From NCBI GenBank assembly GCA_023430365.1, contig JAEZAS010000107.1, positions 10,677 to 74,676 of the forward strand: 64,000 bases of DNA, in the 5' to 3' direction. Both the position numbers and the translations under genes were made by a program. This document shows, in pieces, positions 35,385-44,032 of this stretch. A model generated the notes under the pieces. That model was not told the origin of the DNA and did no database searches. It was given only the letters and a program-made list of their open reading frames with translations. Positions within the stretch are counted from its first letter, which is position 1. Each line of letters begins with the position of its first letter. Source of the DNA: Planctomycetota bacterium (GTDB taxonomy: Bacteria > Planctomycetota > Planctomycetia > Pirellulales > Pirellulaceae).

Positions 35385-35522
35385 TTACCACCGTGAGGGA
35401 TAGTTCCTGCGAGCCCACAGCGACAGGCCAATGTAGCCGGCCAGGAGCGAGACACCGGCATCGGGAAATAAGTAAAAGAGCGCTCCCAGAAAGAAATACA
35501 GCGGCATCTGAAAGTACAGCAT
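35385..35522 (-). CDS. Possible 45-residue membrane protein
   Basis: MLYFQMPLYFFLGALFYLF then PDAGVSLLAGYIGLSLWARRNYPSRW, on the minus strand: one long or two short membrane helices with a positively charged tail. No good ribosome-binding site is seen, and the frame stays open a further ~20 codons upstream without a clear start, so it may be a remnant of a longer membrane gene such as a YcxB/DUF1232-like protein. Confidence 0.35.
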   Translation of the reverse strand: MLYFQMPLYFFLGALFYLFPDAGVSLLAGYIGLSLWARRNYPSRW

Positions 35523-35777
35523 TTCGTCTGCATACCACGTCTCCCGCTTGCGAATCGAGACGGCTGAAGTTCTGCCTCTTCAAAATGCGGGAGTGGCCGG
35601 AGTTGCCCTCGATCACGCGTCGCAATGGCTCGGCAGGCGTGATGCACGACTTTCGCAAAACACCGTTCACAGCACCGTCTCATGAACCGCCACCATGAAT
35701 TTCACCGCCCGCTTCTCTTCTTACTTCCATTTGAAATGAAATCCGGAATCTGAAAGTATCGCCAAGCAGCCACGATT

Positions 35778-36065
35778 ATGAACTCCGATGAATTGCCGGC
35801 TGCAACAGCTTGCGATTCGCCGGACCTGCTTTGGAGAAAGGAGATGGAGTCATTACTGTTTGGAGCAATGCTGCTTGGAGCTGCCGTGGCGTACCTGGTG
35901 CCTGCCTTGATCGCTTCACGCCGCAAGCATCGGAATGCCAATGCGATCTTCATCATCAACCTGTTCTTCGGATGGACATTTCTGGGATGGGTCGTCAGCC
36001 TCGCCTGGGCATTGACCAGTAACACCGAGCAGGCTGGACGGATGGAAGCTCCTGCCAGGAACTGA
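35778..36065 (+). CDS. Superinfection-immunity-like membrane protein
   Basis: 95 residues if the ATG at 35778 is used, 73 if the Met at 35844 (preceded by GGAGAAAGGAG) is used; the second is more likely. The body, VAYLVPALIASRRKHRNANAIFIINLFFGWTFLGWVVSLAWAL, is the classic pattern of the Imm/superinfection-immunity family: two membrane helices around an RKH.NA.AI..N loop. Named after the T4 Imm protein that blocks DNA entry, the family is widespread in bacteria and a defence role here is plausible but unproven. Confidence 0.7.
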   Translation: MNSDELPAATACDSPDLLWRKEMESLLFGAMLLGAAVAYLVPALIASRRKHRNANAIFIINLFFGWTFLGWVVSLAWALTSNTEQAGRMEAPARN

Positions 36066-36377
36066 CCGCTGTCGGCATCGCGCATCGACCGTATCTCGCG
36101 ATTCTGCTGCCGAGTCTGCCGTCCGAGCGTCGCCTCCCCTTTTCTGCACTCTCGGCATTGGCTGACACCACACCCTGGAACGTCGGCTGCACAAGCTGCA
36201 ACATTGCGCAAGCATTTTGTTTTGATTTCCGAGCTGCGCGCGAGCAAATCGCCGAAATAGCCTTTCCGATAAATCCCCTCATAAAAGAATCAGCTTGCGA
36301 ACACGTCGAACCCCGTCGTATCGGTAGTGCTCGACAAAAGACATTATGAGGCGTTAATTCCCAGGGGGCCAAAACTC

Positions 36378-36397
36378 ACCGGGAGGCAATTCCCGGT
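36378..36397. repeat. Perfect hairpin upstream of the tyrosine recombinase
   Basis: ACCGGGA (36378-36384), loop GGCAAT, TCCCGGT (36391-36397), 54 bp before the recombinase start. A recombination or regulatory site is possible. The gap 36066-36450 holds no other supported feature. Confidence 0.5.
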
Positions 36398-36450
36398 CAG
36401 CCGTCTGAATAAATTGATTGCTGCACCAGGCAGCAAATGCAGGATTGTTT

Positions 36451-37488
36451 GTGAGCACTTCAAAAACATCAACACCCGCAGCAGCTACCGAGGAAGCGAT
36501 TTCCTCAGCGTCCTTGCCAGCAACTCGAACGGCGGCGATTCAGGTGGCGACTGCCAGCGCTGACGCGGATCTTCCGGCATTGATCGAATCAGCAGGCCCA
36601 GCAGCGCGCTTTGCCTGGGAAGAGTTCATTTACGCGCGGGTGCGGAATCCCTACACCCGCACAGCCTACGGCCATGCGGTGAAGATGTTCCTGCGATACT
36701 GCGAAGACGCCGGCCGTGAGCTGGCGCGGATTGCTCCCCGAGATGTGGCGAGCTATCTCGATAGCCTTCCCTTCGCGCCATCCACAAAGAACCTGCATCT
36801 GTCAGCCATCCGGCACTTCTTCGATACGCTGGCCATTCGGCACGTCGTGATCTTCAATCCAGCCGCGTCCGTGCGCGGAGAGCGCTTGCAGGTCGTCGAA
36901 GGTCGGACGCCGGAAATCGGCATCGAGCAGGCCCGTAGTCTGCTGTGGTCCATCGACACGAGTAACGTCGTGGGACTGCGGGACCGAGCGATTCTCGGCA
37001 TCCTCGTCTACACGGCGGTCAGAGTGGGGGCTGTGGCCAAATTACGGCGGGGAGACTTTCAGGACCTCGGCGGGCATTCGAGCTTTCGGTTTAGCGAGAA
37101 AGGTGGAAAGTCGCGGGAGATTCCGGTTCGCCATGATCTGGAAGGATTTATTCGCGAGTACCTGGCGGCAGGCTGTCTGGAGGAAGCAGAGAAGACCTCT
37201 CCCCTCTTCCGCACCACCGTCAGGCGGACCAGGGAGTTGACGCACCGGGCAATGACGCCGAACGACATGGCCCGCATGGTGCGTCGCCGATTGAAAGAAG
37301 CCGGACTCTCCGGCCAGTTTTCACCGCATTCGTTTCGGGTGACGACCATCACCGATCTGCTCAATCAAGGCGTGCCGCTGGAGGATGTGCAGTACCTCGC
37401 TGGGCATGCCGATCCGCGCACGACGCGGCTGTATGACCGCAGACGACGGCAGGTGACACGGAACATTGTCGAGCGGATTTCGGTGTAG
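36451..37488 (+). CDS. Tyrosine recombinase / integrase
   Basis: 345 residues from GTG 36451 (AGGA six bases upstream); a TTG further up at 36418 is possible. An N-terminal SAM-like DNA-binding domain (YTRTAYGHAVKMFLRYC) precedes the catalytic domain with all expected residues: Arg in TAVRVGAVAKLR, Lys in FSEKGGKSREI, HSFRVTTITDLL, GHADPRTT and Tyr in RLYDRR. It should be active. Its stop codon TAG is part of a perfect hairpin (37486-37504). It marks this stretch as an integrated element or cassette. Confidence 0.92.
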   Translation: MSTSKTSTPAAATEEAISSASLPATRTAAIQVATASADADLPALIESAGPAARFAWEEFIYARVRNPYTRTAYGHAVKMFLRYCEDAGRELARIAPRDVASYLDSLPFAPSTKNLHLSAIRHFFDTLAIRHVVIFNPAASVRGERLQVVEGRTPEIGIEQARSLLWSIDTSNVVGLRDRAILGILVYTAVRVGAVAKLRRGDFQDLGGHSSFRFSEKGGKSREIPVRHDLEGFIREYLAAGCLEEAEKTSPLFRTTVRRTRELTHRAMTPNDMARMVRRRLKEAGLSGQFSPHSFRVTTITDLLNQGVPLEDVQYLAGHADPRTTRLYDRRRRQVTRNIVERISV

Positions 37489-37902
37489 CCGGCAGCGCCG
37501 GCTATCGGCTCTCTCACTCTGTTCGTCAGTATCCCTTTCTTCGCATTCCATTCATTCTGGGCGTTGCCCTGCGGGCCGGGCTTGCTCCAGGCTCCGCTAT
37601 CGCTCGGTCCGGGCTTCTCCCGGACTGCTTCGCACCTTGCGCATCCCTAACGCGGACATGCAAACGCGAGCATAGTTCGCTGACCAGCCTTTCTCATCGT
37701 GCCACGGCGTCAAGGTCCGCTCCCACCTGCGGTGCTCGCTGCTGCTTGGCCTCTCGGCCAAGACTCCACCTTGACTGGCCGTGCTTGGCAATGGCTGGCC
37801 GACAGCAAACGTGCATGGGGTGGCTCCCCAGATGTTTGAGCGGCCTGGAGGAACCAGAGGTTCCCGACATCAAGCAATCAAGCCGCACCGGAGAATCAGA
37901 CC
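37489..37902. other. Non-coding gap with several perfect hairpins
   Basis: Holds TAGCCGGC/GCCGGCTA (37486-37504), GTCCGGG/CCCGGAC (37607-37625), CTTGGCC/GGCCAAG with a four-base loop (37745-37762) and GGAACC/GGTTCC (37850-37864). The first could end transcription of the recombinase gene. No protein is supported. Confidence 0.5.
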
Positions 37903-38373
37903 ATGAGCAAGCTGACTACTTTTGAACGCAGTGCAAAACTCGCCGAAGTTCGAGCCGTATACAAGAGCCGCCTCAAGGTGAGCGAGCGGACCAAGATCGC
38001 CGAGGCGAGCGATGTCGTTCGCTACCTGCGGGCGATCTGGAATCAGAACACGCTGGAACTTCTCGAAGAGGTTGTGGTGGTGTGCCTGAACGGCAGCAAC
38101 GAAGCGCTTGGCTGGGTCAAGGTGGCAAGCGGTGGGCTGAACATGGCAACCGTCGATCCGCGCGTGGTGTTCACCATCGCCCTCCAGACAGCCTCAAGTG
38201 CAATCATCCTGGCGCACAATCACCCCAGCGGCAGTCTGGAGCCCTCAACCGCAGATCGGAACCTGACCAAACGCTTGAAGGAAGTCGGCGACATCCTGCG
38301 CATCCAGCTCCTGGACCACCTGATTCTCACCCGTGAAGGACATCTGAGCTTCAAGAACATGGGACTGCTGTAG
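37903..38373 (+). CDS. radC: RadC/JAB-domain protein
   Basis: 156 residues, all of it the RadC C-terminal JAB/MPN domain, lacking the helix-hairpin-helix N-terminus of housekeeping RadC. The metal-binding motif AHNHPSGSLEPSTAD (His-x-His...Asp) is intact, so a JAMM-type hydrolase fold is likely. Short RadC-like proteins of this sort are common on plasmids and integrative elements. Substrate unknown. Confidence 0.88.
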   Translation: MSKLTTFERSAKLAEVRAVYKSRLKVSERTKIAEASDVVRYLRAIWNQNTLELLEEVVVVCLNGSNEALGWVKVASGGLNMATVDPRVVFTIALQTASSAIILAHNHPSGSLEPSTADRNLTKRLKEVGDILRIQLLDHLILTREGHLSFKNMGLL

Positions 38374-38403
38374 CCAGAACAACGAAGAATAGAAGGACAT
38401 CCA

Positions 38404-38652
38404 ATGATACGAGAAGGCGACAACTCAAAGCGCATCGCTGCCGCAGAGGCAGCTCTGAAGGCGTATGCCCAGTACCAGAGCGGAAACGCTCTGGTAGAGC
38501 GAGACAGCCCCGAGGAAACGCTCATCGATCTGTTAACCGACTTGCAGCATTTCGCTGCTTCCCGCGAAGTCGATTACGAGGCTGCTCTCAGAATTTCTCA
38601 AAGCCACTTTGCGGTGGAGCAGGAACTCGATCTTGAGCCCCGGCTGAAGTAG
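38404..38652 (+). CDS. Small hypothetical protein
   Basis: 82 residues, acidic and helical (DSPEETLIDLLTDLQHFAASREVDYEAALRISQSHFAVEQ). It follows RadC by 30 bp. The pattern of a short helical protein ending in a VDYEAALRISQSHF-like stretch is common in mobile elements of planctomycetes and proteobacteria. Its 3' end overlaps the convergent gene by 65 bp. Confidence 0.7.
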   Translation: MIREGDNSKRIAAAEAALKAYAQYQSGNALVERDSPEETLIDLLTDLQHFAASREVDYEAALRISQSHFAVEQELDLEPRLK

Positions 38653-39346
38653 CAACCTCCGAGCAAATGACGAGGTCTGAGCCGGAAGGCTGATCCGTGA
38701 CAGCAAACGGCGCGACGATCTCCCGACGTAACCGTAAGGCTGATGTCGGCACCGGCGCGAAACCCGTTCGCGCCCGAGCTTCATTGACCGCCTTGAGGAT
38801 GGTCAGAAGTTGTCTGCGGATCGGAGCGTAACGAGCATACGGCACACGAGCGAAGTCGACGGCGAGATTCTCCACCGAGCGATGCGTCGCCCGATCCAGA
38901 AAGAAGGTTTTGAGCTGTTTGTAAGTCGGTTTGTCGATCCGCACGCAGGCATGCCACTTCCGAGGCCCGCCACCGCTTGGCGTCACTCCGCTTTGTCGGT
39001 AACTGATCGAGTAGCCCTCGAACTTGATCGGCACCCGGCGGCAGTCCTGAATCACCTTGCGCTCAATCTGCTTGAAGGGGTGGTGCCCGTCAGTGGCCAA
39101 AAGCAGAAACCAGTTCTGGTAGCGGATGTACTGCATGTTGGCCAGGCCGCGACGTTTGCGGGCCGTTCGCTCGCGCTCTCCCAGGGCGATCTCGTATTTC
39201 GCGATCAACTTGCTGTCGAGCACTGCGAGATCCGTCCCCGGCTTGAGATACCCGCAGACGTAGAACCAGTACCCATGCCGCAAGTAGCTGACCGCAACCT
39301 GCTGCACGAGTCCCTCAGGAGAATGAGCGACACAGCGATACTGCAT
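38588..39346 (-). CDS. Hypothetical protein of planctomycete elements
   Basis: 252 residues from ATG 39346, which has GGAGGG just upstream. A conserved-looking, strand-rich N-terminal half (LRHGYWFYVCGYLKPGTDL, QYIRYQNWFLLLATDGHH) is followed by a basic region (SYRQSGVTPSGGGPRKWHACVRID). I do not recognise the family; the pattern recalls proteins that occur in many copies in planctomycete genomes, often near mobile elements. It is the only gene on the minus strand in this block and lies directly downstream of the hairpin-rich tract. Confidence 0.7.
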   Translation of the reverse strand: MQYRCVAHSPEGLVQQVAVSYLRHGYWFYVCGYLKPGTDLAVLDSKLIAKYEIALGERERTARKRRGLANMQYIRYQNWFLLLATDGHHPFKQIERKVIQDCRRVPIKFEGYSISYRQSGVTPSGGGPRKWHACVRIDKPTYKQLKTFFLDRATHRSVENLAVDFARVPYARYAPIRRQLLTILKAVNEARARTGFAPVPTSALRLRREIVAPFAVTDQPSGSDLVICSEVATSAGAQDRVPAPPQSGFEKF

Positions 39347-39649
39347 ATCCCTCCACGATGAAAGCCGTTTGTGACTCCAGCACGAAGCTGGTTTTCCCAA
39401 TGACTCAAAAACGTGAAAGCGCGTTCGCCTAGACGCCGCTTCAATCAAATTCCCTGCTGACGCAGCACAATCACATAAGCAAGAGAAGTGGGGTTTGTTG
39501 CGGCAAACCCCACGAAAGCCGATTCCTTTGCAGAAATCCTCGATGGCGGCAGAACGACCCTGCAATCCCGCTCAGACTCGCGACACTACGAAAGCCGCGA
39601 ATAGAGCACGTGACGCCAGGACCGTATCCACGCACGGGCTGGATTGCGC

Positions 39650-41040
39650 CTGTGTAGATGCACTGTTTTCTCCAGTGCATCCGCCCAATCCATAGTGCCC
39701 GCAGAAAAAAACCTTCGACAGCCGCCATTCCGAGCGCAAAACGCACGGGTAGCGTCCATCGTTCGTCCGCCGCCAAAAGTGATTGCTCTTCCGAGCAATC
39801 ACCTTCAGCCGCAGTTGCTGCCAATCAAGGAAGCCGATGCCGCAAAGCATCGACCATGCATCTTCCGACGGGGTATTTGGCCCGAAAGCCAGAAAGCCCC
39901 TCAGCCCTTTCGTTCCTGCCAGGACGGTTCATCACGCCGCCCATTGCAGACGGGTCGCGACTGCCTTGCCGCGCAGACTCCCGCACCAGAGGTGCATGGA
40001 CTCTGTCCGAGCCTTCGCCCGAAACACCGCTCGACTTCCGTCGAGTTCTACTCAGGCCACTCTCCCCCACTACGGCGTTTGAAGTATCTTGCCGACCAGG
40101 CAAGACGCCGGAGTGCCAACTCCGGTAGCCGCAGTGGCTCCTGCGTTAGCATCGGTCTCCGATTCCGAGGTCACGTGGCTAGGACGTATTACCGTCCGGT
40201 CCGCATGGGTATGTGCCGCCTTCCGGCTGGCCATACTCTCCTGACTCCAAGAGTCAGATTTCCCCTTACGAAAACAGAAGCTCAGGGTATCGCTCCCACA
40301 CGGATGGTTTGCGATTCGGCTCCGTCTCCTCGGAATCTCACTGGCAAGCCCTCCCTCACTCGTTTAGTTGGGCCTTTCGTGGTTGAGCTTTTCGTGGCCG
40401 GGTTTTTCGCCCGGTCCCCGGAGTAGTCAGCTCCGGTACTGTCTGTCACCAGACAGCAACTCCCCACGCCAGCACGGTTGCAGGAACTCGCTCGGATGCG
40501 ATCCGAGAAAGCCCATCAGCCCCCGTGACGGGATTTTCACCCGCTTTGAGTGCCGCAATTACTCGCGACACCGAGGCAGAGCAGACAGCTCCACCTCGCC
40601 GATGCGGCCTCATTCCCACACGGGAACAAGGTATGTCCGCATCGCCCCTTTTCCATCTTGAAGAAACCTTACGGGACAACTCGAAAGAAAGCTGCCGCAG
40701 GCAGAGAGCGCCGTCGGCGAATTGGATAGAACGCTGGGATTACTCTGATGCTGTTGCTTCTCCGCTTACGAGGGGAGCCTGCAACAGCCAGGATTACTCC
40801 AACGAGCCTCCATTGAACTGGGCGAGCCACTCTCGCGGCAACCCAGCTCGAAGGGCCAGCACAAGGGAGTTGGCAACTCCGGTCCTTATGTCCGGTTGAT
40901 GAGGCCGGATTTCCTGGACCTGCTGTCCCCGTCGGAAGACGCCAGCTCACTACCCTTATTCCTCAGCTATCGCATGAGGGTTCGGGCACATGCGTGACGT
41001 GAGCAGAACGACTCAGTGCCGATGGAGCATCGGCACGAAA
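39650..41040 (-). ncRNA. Candidate large structured RNA (hairpin-dense tract)
   Basis: 1.4 kb without a supported protein but with at least a dozen perfect short-loop hairpins. Examples: GATGCACTG/CAGTGCATC (39657-39681), a 10-bp stem with a TTCC loop (39779-39802), CGATGC/GCATCG (39835-39852), CTCGAC/GTCGAG (40030-40045), TCTTGCC/GGCAAGA (40087-40105), CCGGAGT/ACTCCGG (40108-40125), CTGTCTG/CAGACAG (40439-40456), CTCGGAT/ATCCGAG (40491-40507), GCTGTTGC/GCAACAGC (40750-40788) and GTGCCGATG/CATCGGCAC (41016-41036). Read on the minus strand several tetraloops are of GNRA type (GGAA twice, GTGA once), while none is on the plus strand; this suggests a minus-strand RNA. It is not an rRNA, and I could not find a group II intron domain V or a reverse transcriptase. 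Strand and extent are inference. Confidence 0.35.
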
Positions 41041-41187
41041 GATCGGTATCGCATTTTTTTATTTTCGCCAACTTTTGCGGGTTTTCCCGGAGCTACGAGA
41101 TCGCCCTGGGATTTGGTGCGACAAACTGAATTGTGCTATCCGGGAGGTGAGGAAATATGAACGTGTGTGTTTAGAATGGTGGATCAT

Positions 41188-41556
41188 ATGAGCACGAAGT
41201 CGAAGCACAATGAAACACAGGACAAGCAACGGCCAGTCGAGACGTTTCGTGAAGGGGCCATTGCCGCGCATGTTTGGAAGCGACAGACTTCCACCGGTTT
41301 TGAGTATCTGGAGTTCTCGCTCAGCAGAAGCTGGAAGCTGAAGAGTGGAGAGAAGGAAGGGTATTCGAGCAATTTCTTCGAGCAGAATCAGGACGCGCTG
41401 ATCTCCGTGATCAAGCAGGCTTCCGATTACATCCGCGAATGCTCGATTGCCGAGGAGCAGCACGAGCCGCAAGTCCGCGCGTCGAAGACTTTCGCTGTAC
41501 CAGGGCAGGGGAAAACAGCGAACGAAACGCCGCCGCCAAGAGCAGTAGCATCGTGA
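41188..41556 (+). CDS. Small element protein, paralogue of the 34984-35271 protein
   Basis: 122 residues from ATG 41188; earlier in-frame starts exist. The core, AIAAHVWKRQTSTGFEYLEFSLSRSWK...SNFFEQNQDALISVIKQASDYI, parallels the protein at 34984. The tail is low-complexity. Function unknown. Confidence 0.7.
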   Translation: MSTKSKHNETQDKQRPVETFREGAIAAHVWKRQTSTGFEYLEFSLSRSWKLKSGEKEGYSSNFFEQNQDALISVIKQASDYIRECSIAEEQHEPQVRASKTFAVPGQGKTANETPPPRAVAS

Positions 41557-41689
41557 TCTGAATTAAGCGGGCGGTCATTCGATGCAGCCCGCTGCGGTTG
41601 CATCGAACCGCCACCATTTGCCGTCTCGCCCGCAATCAGTAACCCAGCACAGTGCTGTGGATAACTCTAATTCTGACCGAATCGCTGAC

Positions 41690-41741
41690 GTGTCGGTCCC
41701 GTCACATTTTGCAGCCGCTTAAGCGTGTCGGTCCAGTCACA
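41690..41741. repeat. Pair of 17-bp direct repeats
   Basis: GTGTCGGTCC, one variable base (C or A), GTCACA occurs at 41690-41706 and 41725-41741, 35 bp apart and 16 of 17 bases identical. The second copy lies 16 bp before the truncated MT-A70 gene, so the repeats may be marks of the rearrangement or part of a mobile-element end. Confidence 0.6.
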
Positions 41742-41757
41742 ATTCACAGGTCGAACG

Positions 41758-42177
41758 ATGACCTTGCAGGCCATCTTAGATGAACCTGTTCGAAAGCTGG
41801 TCACTGACAACGCCCATCTCCACCTGTGGACCACCAATGCCTTCCTTCGAGAAGCGTTTGAGGTCATCCAGGCTTGGGGCTTTAAATACAAGTCCTGCCT
41901 AATCTGGATCAAGCCACAGCTTGGCATGGGGAACTATTGGCGAGTCTCCCACGAGTACCTGCTGCTCGGCGTTCGCGGCAGCTTGCCGTTTCAAGATCGC
42001 ACCCACCGCAGTTGGCTGCAAACTCGCCGCACCGTCCACAGCCGTAAGCCGTTTGCCTTCCGCGCACTCATCGAGAAGGTCAGCCCCGGTCCGTACCTGG
42101 AACTCTACGGCCGCGAAGAGCAACCGCTCTCGGAATGGACCGTCTACGGAAACCAGGTCGAACGCCGTTTGTTTTGA
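41758..42177 (+). pseudogene. 5'-truncated MT-A70 family adenine methyltransferase
   Basis: 139 residues matching the C-terminal part of MT-A70 methyltransferases: HLHLWTTNAFLREAFEVIQAWGFKYK, LIWIKPQLGMGNYWRVSHEYLLLGVRG, HSRKPFAFRALIEKVSPGPYLELYGRE. The catalytic DPPW motif should lie about 40 residues upstream but is absent; the match starts abruptly at MTLQAIL. The reading frame itself is intact. It is probably an inactive fragment, unless the first part is supplied elsewhere. Confidence 0.75.
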
Positions 42178-42193
42178 GGGAATAGCCAATCCG

Positions 42194-42424
42194 ATGACCA
42201 CGCAGGGGAACAATCGCGAAAGCCGAGGAGCCGAGCCGATCGCGGTCCGTGTTCCGGCTGGCGCTCCCCCATGGGTGACAACGGAACTGATCGGCCACAC
42301 CCTCCGCGTCTGGCAGCCCTACTCCAAGCAGGAACTCACCTCCGAAGACGCACTGGAAATCATTCTCAGTGCCGGAAGGCTCGTCGACTATTTGATGCTC
42401 GACGAGGGTGCGAATGCAGGCTGA
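42194..42424 (+). CDS. Small element-associated hypothetical protein
   Basis: 76 residues with VPAGAPPWVTTELIGHTLRVWQPYSKQELTSEDALEII. I recall similar short proteins beside recombinase genes in planctomycetes, but the family has no known role. It lies 16 bp after the MT-A70 fragment and 117 bp before the serine recombinase. Confidence 0.65.
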   Translation: MTTQGNNRESRGAEPIAVRVPAGAPPWVTTELIGHTLRVWQPYSKQELTSEDALEIILSAGRLVDYLMLDEGANAG

Positions 42425-42541
42425 TTTCGCCGCTCGTTCCGGTTAGGACAGCGATCCACTTTCCGAGGCCAGGCCGCTACAATTCAGGGGTCAGCGTAAG
42501 TCGCATTCTTCTGTTTGACTGCGGATTCCCGGAGGCTGTCG

Positions 42542-44032
42542 ATGAGAAAGTTCGTTGCTCTTGCTCGCGTCAGCAGTCGGGAACAGGAACGAGAAGGTTT
42601 CTCGCTCGACATCCAAGAGGACGCTCTGAAGCGTTACGCCGAATCGCGCGATGGGGAAATCGTCAAACTCTTTCGTATCGCCGAGACGGCGAGCAAGGTA
42701 GACGAGCGGAAAACCTTCCGCGAACTTGTCACCTACACCAAGAAGCATTGCTTCGAGCTTGATGGTCTTCTGGTCTACAAGGTTGACCGCGCTGCCCGAA
42801 ATCTCTTCGACTTCGTAGAGATTGAGCGGCTCGAAAGCGAGTTCGACGTTCCGTTCATCTGTGTTTCGCAACCAACCGAGAACAACCCTGCCGGTCGGAT
42901 GATGCGTCGAACGCTCGCCAATATGGCGAGTTTCTACACCGAGCAGCAGTCGGTGGACGTGCGGGAAGGTCTGGCCAGGCGAGTCCGCGAAGGCCTGTTT
43001 GTTGGCAAGGCTCCCTACGGCTACAAGAACGTCCGCAAAAACGGCCGGAGCATCGTCGAACTCGACTCCGTGCCAGCAGAGAACGTCCGAAGGATCTTCC
43101 ACCTGTATGCCTACGGCAACCTGACCTTGGACGGCGTCACCGAACGGATGCAGACTGAGAACCGCGTCTGGCGGAAGACGCAGCCGAAGTTCCCCCGCAG
43201 CTCGATCCATAATATCCTTCGCGACCGAGCCTACATTGGTGAGATCGAGCACAAGGGCCAGTGGTACCCCGGTAAGCAGGAGCCGCTCATCGACCGCATG
43301 ACGTGGGGCCGAGTGCAGACGCTGTTGGGCACGCAGAACTATGCAACGCACCTGACGACCTACGGCGGCGAGCTGATCCGATGCAGCCACTGCGGCCATC
43401 CGATCACTGGAGAAGTGAAGGTTAAGCCCACGAAGTCTGGTCCCCGCTCATACGTTTACTACCGCTGTGCCCGCTACACCAAGCCGGGACATCCCCGCAC
43501 ACGGATTCCCGAAGCAGATTTCGACAAGCAGATTCTCGCCCTGTTCGACAAGATGCGCATCGAAGACGAGGAAGTTCGTGAGTGGTTCCAAGCGGTGCTC
43601 CGATCGCAGACCAAGGACCGACAAAGCGACGCACAGGCCCAGAGACAAGAGCTTCAGCGACAGCAGACTTTACTGACCGAGCAGCAGGATCGGTTGCTCA
43701 ACATGCGGCTGGCAAACGACGTGGACCAGGAGACGTATGCCCGGAAGAGCATGGAGATTCGGGACCGGATCGCCTCAATCAAGCTGCAACTGGATGCTGT
43801 GGACCGCTCCCGCGACGAAATGGGCGAGTTGGCGTCCAAAGTGTTTGAACTTTCGCAAACCCTTCGAGCTAGGTGGCTTAGCGCTGATTGCGATGAGAAG
43901 CGTCGCATCCTTGAAATCGTCTGTTTGAACTTTTCGCTCGTCGACGCAACTCTAGTCCCCACAATAAGAAAGCCCTTCGACATGCTTGCCGAAGGGCTTC
44001 TTGTCTCGTCAAGTCGGTGTGACAGGATTTGA
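42542..44032 (+). CDS. Large serine recombinase whose frame ends inside tRNA-Pro
   Basis: 496 residues. The N-terminal resolvase domain has the catalytic Ser in ALARVSSREQ and KVDRAARN; the recombinase domain follows (GKAPYGYKN, SIHNILRDRAYIGEI), then a zinc ribbon (RCSHCGHPITGE...YYRCARY) and a coiled coil (residues about 370-440). It has all the parts of an integrase for element insertion and excision. The last ~20 codons run through the terminator of tRNA-Pro, and the stop codon lies within the antisense of the tRNA T-arm. The C-terminus may therefore be made by the junction of element and chromosome. Confidence 0.92.
   Translation: MRKFVALARVSSREQEREGFSLDIQEDALKRYAESRDGEIVKLFRIAETASKVDERKTFRELVTYTKKHCFELDGLLVYKVDRAARNLFDFVEIERLESEFDVPFICVSQPTENNPAGRMMRRTLANMASFYTEQQSVDVREGLARRVREGLFVGKAPYGYKNVRKNGRSIVELDSVPAENVRRIFHLYAYGNLTLDGVTERMQTENRVWRKTQPKFPRSSIHNILRDRAYIGEIEHKGQWYPGKQEPLIDRMTWGRVQTLLGTQNYATHLTTYGGELIRCSHCGHPITGEVKVKPTKSGPRSYVYYRCARYTKPGHPRTRIPEADFDKQILALFDKMRIEDEEVREWFQAVLRSQTKDRQSDAQAQRQELQRQQTLLTEQQDRLLNMRLANDVDQETYARKSMEIRDRIASIKLQLDAVDRSRDEMGELASKVFELSQTLRARWLSADCDEKRRILEIVCLNFSLVDATLVPTIRKPFDMLAEGLLVSSSRCDRI
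43970..43999 (-). terminator. Terminator of tRNA-Pro
   Basis: A 10-bp perfect stem (AAGCCCTTCG at 43970-43979, CGAAGGGCTT at 43990-43999) with a 10-base loop, followed on the minus strand by TCTTATT. It lies 14 bp after the tRNA 3' end and inside the recombinase reading frame. Confidence 0.75.

Noticed and set aside
40858..40920. Possible group II intron domain V near GTCCGGTTGATGAGG
   Set aside because: The 3' strand looks tempting, but the 5' side does not contain an AGC that pairs with it, and no reverse transcriptase is present.
39572..40950. Several open frames of 60-260 codons on both strands in the hairpin tract
   Set aside because: They overlap each other in many frames, are rich in Arg, Ser and Pro, and have no recognisable motif; the tract looks non-coding.
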